Source: Colius striatus
Taxonomy: Eukaryota; Chordata; Aves; Coliiformes; Coliidae
Direction: 5' to 3'
Assembly: GCF_028858725.1 (NCBI RefSeq)
Contig: NC_084773.1
Location: 6,438,350-6,502,349 of the forward strand
Length of the DNA: 64,000 nucleotides
Numbering within the stretch: the stretch's first letter is position 1; the number at the start of each line of letters is the position of its first letter. The notes beneath the pieces are model-generated. The model ran no database searches and was not told the origin of the DNA. It worked only from the letters and a program-made list of their open reading frames with translations. A program made the position numbers and the translations under genes. This document shows positions 10,901 through 21,687 of this stretch, piece by piece.

Positions 10901-13900
10901 CAAGTGTAATGGCTGCCTTGAGCTTATGAGTGCAAAATCTTGGAAGACCTTGGCACACACAGAAGATAGGGCTCCTGTTAATTCTTCCACATGAGCAGAG
11001 GGATTTGTTTGAGGGAAGGTACTGGCTATACAAGGATAGAAAAGAGGGTTGATTGGTGAGCAATATCCTGTTTTTCTCTTGGGTTTTGCTAGTTGAGAGT
11101 GGGGGCAGTTGTTGCAAAGGCATTGGCTTAAAGAGAGGCTGGGAAGAGGGTTGCAAGATGTAGGGATGGAGAGAAGGGAAGTGGGTGCAAGCAGAGGTGT
11201 GGAGAGGAATGGGTAAAGTTAGGAAATGTAAAAAGATTTTGGACCCTACTATAACCTTTGTCATCCAGGCTTACTGTGCAAGAATGTCTTTTAGATTGTA
11301 GAGTACTTTAGCTTTTAATCAAAAAGGTATAAATTCTTGCTGACTTCTCTTTCAAGTTGAGCACAGTTGCTCCTCAGCCTTTATCTCTTCCTTCTGACGT
11401 GGACACGACGACCACACTGAGATGTGCCGAGCAGCATAATGCTGAAGCCTCTGAATCTGTCCATAGCACCAAGACCAGTCCAGTTGACATTTCAAAGGTT
11501 AGTGCTGAATACTGTGGCAGCTTATTTTTGTCTCTTGTTCCTTGGGAGAGGTTAGTTCTTTGAGTGTATGCACAATGGGTAAACAAATATATAGTAGTTT
11601 CCTACCTACTGTCAGCCTGTCTAGCACCTGGTCAGTGCAAGATTTTGTAATAAAGACTTAAGCATTTGTTAGATGATCAGAAAGTCTACTCTAATAGCTG
11701 TTTTCCTTGTCAGTTTAAAAGGATTTTTTGCTTTGTAGGTGATAACAAAAGACATTATGATAGTTGCTAATTACTCTCAAAATATCTTCTTTTCAAGGGG
11801 CAGCCCTTGTCAGCAAGAGAACGAAGGAGGCTAAAACAGGCTCGGGAGAAGATGCTTTCTGCTGGTAATTTTTATGCTTGTATGCTGCCATTTTGTGTCT
11901 TGAAGTAGGCTAATAACTTGTTGTCTGTTCTTCACTGCCGTCCTCAGAAAGATGCACTTGAGGTCTAGTTCTTTGTTAAATGAGAGTTGTTAACCAATGT
12001 CTGTATGCTTTTGCTGTTGTATTCAGTTGTGTTTCAAAGTGATAACTTGTTTTTGAAACGTACATGGAGTGCAGAATATACAGCTTTCAGATAGAAGCTT
12101 CAGTGTTTACTCTTAGCAGAATACCTACCTTCATTTCTTGCATGAGCATGAAACTAATTCAGAATAAGTGCAGCTAAGTTGTAAATTTATACAAACGTCA
12201 TCCTTCCAGTGGTGCCAGCAAGACGAACGTCAGACAGTGAAGTAGTTGGAGCAAATTCACATATGGAAAATCACATTGAAGTTGCTCAGTCTTCATCAGC
12301 TCCCAGTATTTCTCAGGTAAACTGGGGTCATCTTCTTTTGAAATGTTTAAGTGCAGCATAATTTCACAGGTTGAAAGGGACCTCTAGAAATCCTCTAGTC
12401 CAACCCCCCTGCTAGAGCAGGTTCACATCAATCAGTTCACACAGGAACGTGTCCAGGTGGGTTTTGAAAACCTCCAGAGGAGACTCCACACCCTCCCTGG
12501 GCAGCTCCCTCACCACAAAGAAGTTTTTCCTCATGTTCAAGTGGGAACTTCCTGTGTTCCAGCTTGTGCCCGTTATCCCTTGTCCTGTTACTGGGCACTA
12601 CAGAGCAAAGACTGGCCCCATCCTCTTGACACCTGCCCTTTAGGTATTTATAATCATTAATAAGGTATCTTCTCCGCCTTCTCCAGGCTAAACAGCCCCA
12701 GGTCCAGCAGCCTTTCCTTGTCAGAGAGATGTTCCAGTCCCCTCATCATCTTGGTAGCCTTCCACCTGTCCCTCTCCAGAAATTCTCTATCACTCTTGAA
12801 CTGAGGAGCAGTGCAGTACTCCAGATGTGCCTTTAACAGTAGAGAGGGAGAGAAGAACCTCCCTTGCTTTTCCAGGGATGGAAGTGAGGCTGACCGGCCT
12901 GTAGTTTCCCAGAAATACACGACTTGATTGGGGAAGCATTTATAGTGGTTAAAACTGCATGGCTGAGGTTACCTTTGTCACGTAAGCATTTCATAATATC
13001 CTATGCAGTAGCTTGTTCTTAAAGCTGAAGGTTATGCCTTTTAAATATTATTAACCTGAGACTGTAAAAATATGCTTGTTGAAAGTGGTTCTTCCATGTA
13101 AGAACAGTAATCCATGCCATTTTGATAAATTCCTTTCAGCTATTTGTATTTTTGTCATTTGTTCTGTCTTCTCTTAGAGAGAAACCCATTGCCTCTCTGA
13201 TAACGACTTAAGCTCTTCCACAAGCTCTACAGAGAAGTCTGATAGTGATTCTAAGGAGAGGCAAGTATTTTGTTTCATGCTGGAGAGTGGGGAAAAAAAG
13301 TGGGAGGGAAAGATCTGCTGTAGAAAGAAAACAAACTCCAGTTAATTGTTTTGTCTCTGTAACTTTAAACTTTCCATGCTGACCCTTCTGGGACATGTGA
13401 TCGTGTGGCTCTGGGTTTTAGTCAACTCTGGCTTAGCAGGAACATCAAGGGATGGATACTGTCAGGATGCACTGTAAGCTGCCAGTGTGCTTCCTTTCCA
13501 CTGTGAGTGAGGCTGAATTTATTTCTGATTTTGTCAGAGTAAGCAACTTCTTGAAGTCTGTGTTTGTTGCCTGCCCATATGAGCAGTTCCACGGGCAGCA
13601 GCAGCCAATAGGATTGTGAGTTGTCAGCAGGTGAATGGACTCTGAGCCTTTGTCAGATAGCTAACGTGCTCAGGTTGCTGTTGAGAAAGCTGCACCACAA
13701 GAAGTAATTTAACATGGAATACTTAGCAGGACCTCAGTAAACTTCTGGAGAGTCCACTGAATGCAAAGTGGAAGTTGCATTATGAAGGGTGACTGAATTA
13801 GGTCTTATTTCTCCTCTACTAGAAAAAGCAATGTGAATGAAATGAGTGACTTGGTGCAGCTGATGACACGGACACTAAAAATGGACTCTGAGGACAACTC

Positions 13901-15873
13901 TGAATACTGTGTAACCTCCACTCAAGCCCCAGAGTTTAAACTTCATAGAAAATATCGAGACACTTTGATTCTGCATGGAAAATCAGCTGATGAATCAGAG
14001 GATCTGAAATTCGAAGAGATTTCTTCAGGTCTGTTGCTCTGTTACTGCTTTAAATGAATGGTTCTCAACTGCTAACCACCAAAGAAAACCTGCTTGTGAG
14101 CAACAGAAGACAGTCCACTCTTGTTTCTTCTAAAGTGTCAACAAAGCTTACAGAACTAAACATCTTTTAAAATAACTTTGTTTGACAGACTATTGAAGGA
14201 GTGTATTTCAGTGGGCTGGGCTTTTATAAGCGCCTTTCCTTACTCCTAAGTATTGTATTGTGAGATCCCCCAGCTTTTTCTTTACTACCATTTGGGGTAA
14301 CAGATCTACTGCATTTCTAAGCTGAAACTATAGATTAGCTATTTTATTTTCAAGAGGTGACCCATCCTATGCAAGGAGTACTGGTGATTTCTGTGATTTA
14401 AAAGAGCAAGCTGGTGTTCGCAGTTCAGTTCCTAATGGAGGCTTCCCCTAATAAATTACTCTGTCTTGTTGGCAGCTTAAGGAGCAAAATATTGAAAGGC
14501 TGTGCAGACAAACAGGCAGGTGGCAAAAATGATGCCATCACTGTTTTACAGAGATTAAACATTTCTTGCACTTGCTGTAAGTATAAGTGATTGAATTATT
14601 CAAATGTTTGTGTGGTGGTGCAGTACTAGATACTTTTCAAACAGTATTAGTAATTTAACATACAGGAACCACCTGAAATGAAGTTACAGGGAACAAATTA
14701 TGCAAACTGGGTCTGACTTTGTATTGGCCAATGTCTTGAGAGTTCTCATCTGAATGCTGCTGGTTCACTGTGTTTGCTGATGGTTCTGGCCAGTTCAGAT
14801 GAACAGTTCATGCAAACACTCAGCTGGAACTCTGTGGTAATACTTGTGGTCATCCCATGTTCTTCTTCTGCACAGGGTATGGAAATTGACTGTACTGAAA
14901 GTGAGTATTGTTGTATATATTGTTTTTTAATTTAAAATATTTTTTTTAATAGATACACTCTCATTTCCTGATAAGATTAGGAGAATGGTCGAAATCCTGA
15001 GATCTGATGTGGTGCAAGGATTGGGAGTGAAACTTCTTGAGAAGGTGTACAGCATCATGGAAGAAGATGATGAATTGAAAAGAGAGGTGAATGTCTCTGA
15101 TAATAAAACTGTTTAATTCTTGTATAAACTTGGATGTAAATGAGCAGGGTCTTTATTTCCCCTGCTTTCCCCCTTTTCGTTTTGTATGTTGATACAGTAG
15201 TGCAAACCTTGATTCTAGAAAAGCAGTCATTGGCAGGCCAGGGCCTAACTATTCAGATTTCCCATCTGAAAAAGTTTTGATTCTGAATGGATACCATGTT
15301 CAGCCACAAATGCAGAAAGCACAGGAGCTTCAGAGCTGTACCATAGTCCCTGAGTTGGTGGAAGGCGCAAAGGATTGTTCTCCTGTTTTTCTTTTGACCC
15401 ATATTTTTTTGCCTTCACATTACTGGCCTCGTGCCCCCTACGTCCAAAGTGAGAAACAGTTTAATGCCTATTCCTAAATGAGGTGACTGAGCAGTTCTTT
15501 CACCTTATTTGCTTCAAAACTTGGTTATAAATGAAAGAATGCATGAGTAAGTATAACCTGTGAAGATCTGATCTACACTTGAAATTGTCAGGTGGGATGT
15601 AGAGTTTTCTTGCCTTTGGACAACAAACACTCCTCTATTTTTTTTTTTTTTCCATCTATGTTGTCAAACTTCACACGCTGCTTTCAGTTGTTCTGTGTGG
15701 GTTTTTTTTGGGGGGGATGTTTTTGTAGCTCCTGTTTTTTCAATGTCAGATTTTTGAGGGTGGTTGTGTGTTCTAAATAGGCGCAGTTGCGGGAGCATAT
15801 GGGAGACAAGTATGGAAGTTACAGCGCAAAGGCGCGGCACCTGAAATTCCTTGAAGAAAATGTGAAGTTCTGA
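1694..15873 (+). CDS. NEK4: NIMA-related serine/threonine kinase 4 (15 coding exons)
   Basis: Exons: 1694-1786, 5010-5276, 6244-6441, 7295-7402, 7966-8120, 8746-8824, 10087-10140, 10355-10501, 11357-11497, 11798-11864, 12210-12316, 13178-13260, 13823-14028, 14953-15086, 15781-15873. They join in phase to 643 aa. The kinase domain is at the N-terminus: glycine loop GKGSYGEV at 13-20, catalytic lysine in VIKK (K35), HRD with D131, and D149-L150-G151, the NEK form of DFG. T165 sits in the activation loop before GTPYYMSPE. The rest is a polar tail with the conserved block FKLHRKYRDTLILHG and the ending LKFLEENVKF. Known family roles are in microtubule and cilium regulation and the DNA-damage response. 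The protein is shorter than human NEK4 (about 840 aa); the mid-tail differs. Exon 6 could end at 8824 or 8830. Intron 12 uses a GC donor. CR1 elements lie in introns 6 and 11. Confidence 0.97.
9545..9865 (+). repeat. CR1 LINE, 5'-truncated (NEK4 intron 6)
   Basis: About 300 bp of CR1 3' region in sense orientation: the block ATAGGACAAGGGGCAACAGG, then GAGCACTGGAAGGGGCTGCC, CTGGCAGGGGGGTTGCACT and the terminal AAGGTCCCTTCCAG..CATTCTGTGG. It is diverged from the younger copies in the window. The left boundary is approximate. Confidence 0.85.
12358..12915 (-). repeat. CR1 LINE, reverse orientation (NEK4 intron 11)
   Basis: A roughly 550-bp CR1 inserted antisense to NEK4. Its 3' end is at the left (GGTTGAAAGGGACCTCTAG, then AGTCCAACCCCCCTGCTAGA) and coding-region sequence extends rightward to about 12915. 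Antisense reading gives a fragment of the CR1 ORF2 C-terminus with interruptions. It sits between NEK4 exons 11 and 12. Confidence 0.88.
13261..13822 (+). other. NEK4: GC-AG intron (NEK4 intron 12)
   Basis: Exon 12 ends ...GGAGAG and the intron begins GCAAGT, a donor that matches consensus except for C at position 2. The acceptor is CTCCTCTACTAG at 13811-13822. Only this junction joins exons 12 and 13 in frame: AG+A makes Arg, then KSNVNEMSDLVQLM follows. The nearest GT (13265) would give a stop within a few codons. Confidence 0.85.
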
Positions 15874-16770
15874 CCAGAACCTCCTTTCCTTAGAGAACAG
15901 GACTGTTTTACAGCTCATTTGATAGACTGGACCAGCTTACAAAACCTATTCTGGAATAAGGAGGTGAGCTTGCAAAAAACCACTAGTTTGTAGTAATATA
16001 TTTCATGTTAAAATGTGAACCAGGCTCTCACTTCCTCAGAATAGAAACTGGTTTAGTTTTTGTTCTCTGAATGAAACTTTTTCAAGTTGCTTTTTTATAG
16101 TTACAAACAGGGACAAATACCAAGTTTTGTATAAGGAATGTCAAAAAGTAGATACTTTGTTTACCATTTGCTATGGCAAATTCTGCTTGGTATGGTCACC
16201 TACTACAGTTACAAAACCTATACCAAGGTGATGGTGTGATAAGCTATAAGCTATTGCATCAAATAGTTGTGAACATTCAGCAGAGAGAATTCAGGGGGGA
16301 AAAAAAAAATCAGAGCAAGAAATTTCAGAGCCTCTGGACTCTCTTAAGTTGCCAAATTCAAGTGCTGAAGGGGGTGGCTGTATTGCTTTCAAGCAAGAGC
16401 CTTTGCTTTTGTGTTTTATTGCTAAAGCAATCACCAAGGTGGTGTCAACTATTTGGTAACTGGCTAAAATAAGTCTGAGAACGTTAGAAGGAACATGCAC
16501 ACATGCACTATTACTATGGTTCCAGCTAGAGAAGTCCTTTTGCCTTAAACATATTGATTCCTTTTAGGAATCAAAGTGCTCACGACCAGGATTGACTAAG
16601 AGAAATAGATGTCTTTAGTTCTTCCCTACTTTTGCATCTAGATTGTGTTGCTACCCCTGCCCAGGTATTGTCAGGTATTGTCACTACAGAAAAAACAAAA
16701 AAGTCTCATTTTTAAAGGATAAAGAAGTTGAATTATATTTGTAAAATAAAACTTTAAATGCACAACCTGT
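15874..16770 (+). other. NEK4: NEK4 3' UTR with poly(A) signal
   Basis: The sequence after the NEK4 stop has no further exon signal. A canonical AATAAA lies at 16745-16750, so the last exon probably ends near 16770 with a 3' UTR of about 0.9 kb. Open frames here are chance. Confidence 0.6.
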
Positions 16771-17449
16771 CTCTTTCCCTGCCTCTACCTTCAATATTGT
16801 AACCTCCAGCACCTATGAGGGAGAATCAAGCCTCCGGGTCCCACTGCCTCTCAGGTAATAGATGCTCAAATTACAAGATCTCGAGAGCTATTGTGTTACG
16901 CAGTGTCAAGATGTTTCTTTCTCTACCCAGGCAGATTTAACTTAAACAATGCCACTCTGCAATCACCTATCCTAGAACAGTTTCCAGGTCTCAGTATTCT
17001 TCAGAACTGTGGGGTATGTGCTGTCTCACAGCAGTGGTTATAACCCGACACTACTGACAGCTTGTTTTACACACACACATATTTTAGTAGAAGCCCAGCT
17101 CTATGTTATCTTTTAGGCTATGGCAGCACCCTAACTATTCTTGATTTGATTCACTGTGTTCTTTTTACTGAAATACCCAAGATATTACCTCCCAGAGCCT
17201 TCTAAAGCCAGTTCTTCCACCCTTGCCTTCCCAGACTTCACTGAAACTCCAGTCAGAACTGTAGGGGGTCGCCATGCTTTCTGCAGATCTTGGTGTAGCC
17301 AGGGTAGTATACAGAGGAGTAAGAAAAACACCAACCACAAGCCAAGAAACATCTCCCAGTGGAAATGTATTTAACAAAATCTGTGGTAACAAAAACACTA
17401 AACACAATAACAAAATCTAACAAAGTAACAGCACAGAGAACCACCCTTT

Positions 17450-19635
17450 TTAGCTCTTGGTATGTCGCTTTGGCTTTCTCTCTGCTGGCTTTTCTTCTGC
17501 CCCTGACTCCTGGGCAGGGAGCCACTTCAGAGGATTACGGCGGTACATGGGCCAGGGAGGGAGGGTCAGCTGCCAGAGAAGGAATGAAGTAACAACATGT
17601 ACATCAAGATGCTAGAGAAGTGTTGTGTGCAGCTTGTTGGGAAGAGCATTCCCCAGCTATTGTACCAATTAAGTCTTCAGAAAGGTCATACAATTTCATA
17701 TTCTACAGAGATATATCTGTATCTAGTTTCCATTGTGTACTGTGCAATCATGCTGAAGTTAGCAGGATGGAGAGTCCCCCAGCAAAGAGGAGGACAAATG
17801 CACCCACCCTGAAGAGAAAAAAGCTACCCCTGCATTACTGAGGTCCCACAAGCCTCCCAGCCCAACACCTTAATGAAACTCTCCCAGTTAGCTTGCAGCA
17901 GAGATAAATAACTAGGAAGACTGACTCCAGGGGTGTTTAGATCAAGCAAGAGGCAAATGCATGATGATGCCACAGGATTACGGTGTTTCTTCCTAACAGT
18001 AGAATGTGTGTGTTAAGTAGTGACTGGTCAAATCATGTTGTAGCTGAACACGGGGAAGCTACAAGAACCAGCTGTAAAAGCATATTCTGTGTGCTCCAGG
18101 AGCCAGGGGACATCTTGGGCATGAATTGAGGAAGGGACTCTTGTAATTCTATACTTTGCATCCGAGCCTTTCTCCTCCGCTAGAAGGGGCCAGCTGCAAA
18201 CTTCTCAGGAGAAGCTGCTACTCTACAGCAAGCCTCCCTGTCCTTTCTGTTACCAATGCTATGAGATTAATCAAAGTGAAAAAATAAATTCAAAAGCAGT
18301 ATTAAATGGTAGTATTTAATGCCGTAGGATGGTTCTATGCTTCTGTTAATTCTCTATGATTCTATTAATTCTCTAAGGTATTACATTCTCTCAAATCTTA
18401 TCAGTATTTGATTAAAGGCACTGTGGCTTGTCAAGCACTTTCCACAGCTCAAAGAAAGTACAAATACTTACTAACAATCTGAATCAATCCAATGGAGCCC
18501 CTGAATGTAATGATTTTTTTTCAGGTTAAGTAGTGCATGTATTTTCTGGTTTAGGGAAAAATAATTCTTACCACAGCTGATAAAGCAACTCCAGTCATAA
18601 ATACATAAACAGTCCATTCAAACTGCTCAGTGATGTATCCATAGATGAAACCAGTTACCTGAAAAAAGAGATAATTTTTTAAACCCAAACGTTAAAGTAA
18701 TAAAGCCAGTTCCCATGCCCTGATTTAAGTTGAGGAAGGGGGAAGTTGAATACAAAGTACAGGTTTTACAAAAGCACAATTCATACATATTTCTAACCTT
18801 GTTTTCAAAATTGCAGGCCAATAATAAAAGACTGAAAGAAGAGAAGTCTTAATCCCTGACAGCCCCTGTGACTTTCTCTAAAGCTTTTAGTTAGCTAGTT
18901 AAGCCAAACAATCAGAAAAAGAAGTTTGTAAGATCAGAAAACAAAATCAAGTCGTTTATGTGATCACCCATAGCTCATTGTACTTACTGCAGACACAAGA
19001 ATGATTCCCTGAAAAATCCGTTCTGCTAATTGTTGGCCCTTGTAGTCCTGTGGAAAGAGACGGGGTTTTTTGTCAGATAACCTCAAACATGCCAGTTAAA
19101 CTCTGATTTCAGAGGTGAGCCTGACCACAGGTTCTCAGCTTTTTCATTCAGCTTTTAGCCTAGACAGAAGTTATTTTCCTTACAGTGTCTGGGTTTCAAG
19201 TGTAAAGGAATTAGAGCTCTTAATACACGTAACACCTGCCGTCCAGTCTTGACCACATCATCTGAAAACAAAAGCAAGCACCGGATGGTATCTCACCAGT
19301 TGGCATGACTTCAGAAGACGTGGTGAAAACACGTTGCGTTCTGTCTGTCCATCACACAGCCAGAACAGCACACAGGGGTGTACCTTGCACAGCTGGACAG
19401 AACCGTTTTCCAGCACATTAAACCTCGATTTTCAGAACAAACATGGCCATTACGGGAACTCCCGCCTCTCATCCCCCGCCGCAGCCGCCAACACCGCAGG
19501 GAGGAAGGGGAACGCTAAGCCCTGTAGGCAGCCATGTCGGCGGAAGCGACGCGGGGAAGAGGGCCCGGGCCCGGGCGGGCTCCGCCGCGGCTGCCCTACC
19601 ATCTCCGTGGGGATGGAGCAGAAGATGTTGCGCAT
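17450..19635 (-). CDS. SPCS1: Signal peptidase complex subunit 1 (4 exons)
   Basis: Exons in transcript order: 19600-19635, 18988-19047, 18572-18658, 17450-17569. All junctions are GT-AG and in phase 0. The product is 100 aa, against 102 in the human short form. It is a small accessory subunit of the ER signal peptidase, which removes signal peptides from nascent secretory proteins; the family is not itself catalytic. Visible features are DYKGQQLAE at 13-21, a first membrane segment at about 23-41, a second at about 47-64, then [15 protein letters not shown] at 65-79 and a basic C-terminal tail (KPKRHTKS). The start is fixed by an in-frame TGA only four codons upstream (19645-19647) and a GCCGCC Kozak leader. 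The first 12 residues ([12 protein letters not shown]) differ from mammals except for the IPT.M pattern. I saw no canonical poly(A) signal close after the stop. It converges with NEK4 and shares its promoter island with GLT8D1. Confidence 0.96.
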
Positions 19636-20700
19636 GGCGGCGCCTCACAGCCCTCGTCCAGTGGCTCGTCGCAGCCGTCACCGTCTGTCTCGTCGTCCTG
19701 AAGGCCCTGCGGCGGCTGCCGCTCGTCCACGTCACTCAGCGAGGCGGGGGCGGGCACCGGGGCGCTGCGGCCCTCCCACCGCCCTGGTTCGGCGCCGGAA
19801 CAGCGCGGCGAGGCCGGCAGGAAGCACTGCCCTCTCGCCCCGGCATCGCTCAGTTTAAAGCGATAGTCGCCTGCCTCGCTTCTTGGCTCCCCGGTGCCGC
19901 CCCTGCCGGAGCCTAGGTGCCCGGGCTGCGCCGGCATCGGCCGCGGCGGGACGCCGTCTCCCGGCAACGGCGGCAGCCAGCCTGAGAGGCCTTCAGCCGG
20001 CAGGTACGAGGCGCCGCTGGGGCCGCCGCATAACTGGCGCCGGCGCTGACTTGGCAGCCTGTGGGCGGCCTTTGCCGCCGCAGGTCAGAGCTCTCCTCAC
20101 GAAGCTGCCGGCTGCTGCCGCGGCCCCGCTAGTGCAACAGGCCGGGCGCGACGCGGCTTTCGCGCCTTGCGGCCATCAGGCGTCGCGGCAGACCCCTGCG
20201 CCCAGAGGCGGCCGCAGGCTCGCTGCCCGGGTGGCGGGCGGCGGCGGCGCGGGCACACGGTGAGCGGGACGGGGGTGGCGGCGGTGGAGGAGAGCTGAGC
20301 CCGGCCCGGCCCCGCCGGCCCCGGCGCGGGGCTCCTGGATCCGCGCCTGGGCTGCGGTGAAGGAGCTGCGCGGGGCCCCGCCGAGGCGGTGTCCTGAGGG
20401 AGCGCGGCGGGCGGGCGGGAGCAGTGTCCCCGCTTGGCCGAGTGGCAGCCGCGGCAGACCACAGACGAGGCTGCGGCGATGGGCGCGGGGCTGAGCGTTG
20501 CAGCCTGGGCCTGTGCGCGCTGGTAGTAATTGCTGGAAGAGTCGGGCTGGAAATGCCCTCAGCGCAGGCTGCTGCGTTGGCACTGCAGGGCCGAAGTTGT
20601 TTCTCCGTGCGGGACCCCTCAGCATCGCCGTCACCGAGGCCGGGGAGCATTGCCCGTTGCCTTGTGCTGCTGTAACCCAAGGCTGCGTGTGCTGACCCAT
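19440..20700. promoter_or_regulatory. CpG island, bidirectional promoter of SPCS1 (-) and GLT8D1 (+)
   Basis: A dense GC/CpG block of about 1.2 kb lies between the SPCS1 start (19635, minus) and the first GLT8D1 exons (plus). It contains GLT8D1 5' UTR donor candidates such as GGCAG|GTACGAG near 20003 and CACG|GTGAGC near 20261, but the true first exon cannot be chosen by eye. Long open frames on both strands here follow from stop-poor GC-rich sequence. 20700-21640 is the GLT8D1 5' UTR intron, with nothing else recognised. Confidence 0.75.
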
Positions 20701-21687
20701 CTCAGCAGTGCTGCAGCCACGACACGTGGCAGTTATTTGTTGTGATGGATAAACACGTCATCCCTCCGGGAGGAATGCAACAGCGGCAGTTCTGGTGTGG
20801 CTAATAGTCACAAAACAAGTGCAGTGTTTTTCCTTTGGAGATTTGCAAGTGTTTTAATACAGACCTGCCACCGTTTTCTTGATTTTTGCATGCTGTGCTG
20901 TGCTGTGAGTTAACAGGGAGCTGCTTCATACTCCAGGATGCCAAGTTCTTCTTCTGATAACACAATCACACTTACTGTTAAACAATATGTATGTTTGAAT
21001 TCCGTACCAAAATTGCATCGTTGCATTGTTTTTAGCCCTTTCTATAACATGATGGTAATACCTTCTGTCACAGTTTGGTGATGTGTCTTTTTTTTGTGAT
21101 GACACTTTACCTGATGTTATGTTTAATTCAGATAACTTCGTGCCTTTGAAAGTATATAATACCTTTTGCTAATGTTTATATCTGCTAAACATAAGCACTG
21201 TGTTCTGCCAAAAGCTTGCAGTTAGTTAAGTATGGCAATAAATGCTTAATCACTATCCTTATTGCTGGAATGCCCCCAGTTTTGCTAGTGAAATAAATTG
21301 GTTCAACAGTAAAGAAACCATACATCATTTTCCAGTTTTTTTTCAGATAACTTTTGACTGGCAGGAGTTTGTGGGTTTGGGGTTTTTTTTGGTCAGTGAA
21401 ATGGCAAGATCTGTGTCTCCCTTTTTATCTCCATGTACTTCTTTAGACACCTCATTGTAGCTACATAGTTGCTGAGATCCCATACTCAGCTATTAACATG
21501 TGAGTATCATGCAGCTTAATCCTTTTAAGAGAAAGAAACATTCACTGCTTTTGTTTTGACATTCCTGGTGGTAGTGTGCTCTGCCTTGTGTTAGGGATGC
21601 ACCAGAAGCAGGAAGTGACTGCTGTGTTTTTTTTCTCTTTTAGGTTTTCAGAAACCTTATGCTAATAAATAAAATAACAAGAGAAAA

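Noticed and set aside
18325-18380. CR1-like tail (TTCTATGC...CTATGATTCTATTA)
   Set aside because: Only the simple TTCTATGATTC-type tail resembles CR1; no adjacent diagnostic GGTCCCTTCCAA block, so it may be chance.
20129-20700. Long minus-strand frames (183 and 174 codons)
   Set aside because: Stop-poor CpG-island sequence upstream of SPCS1, with no conserved features.
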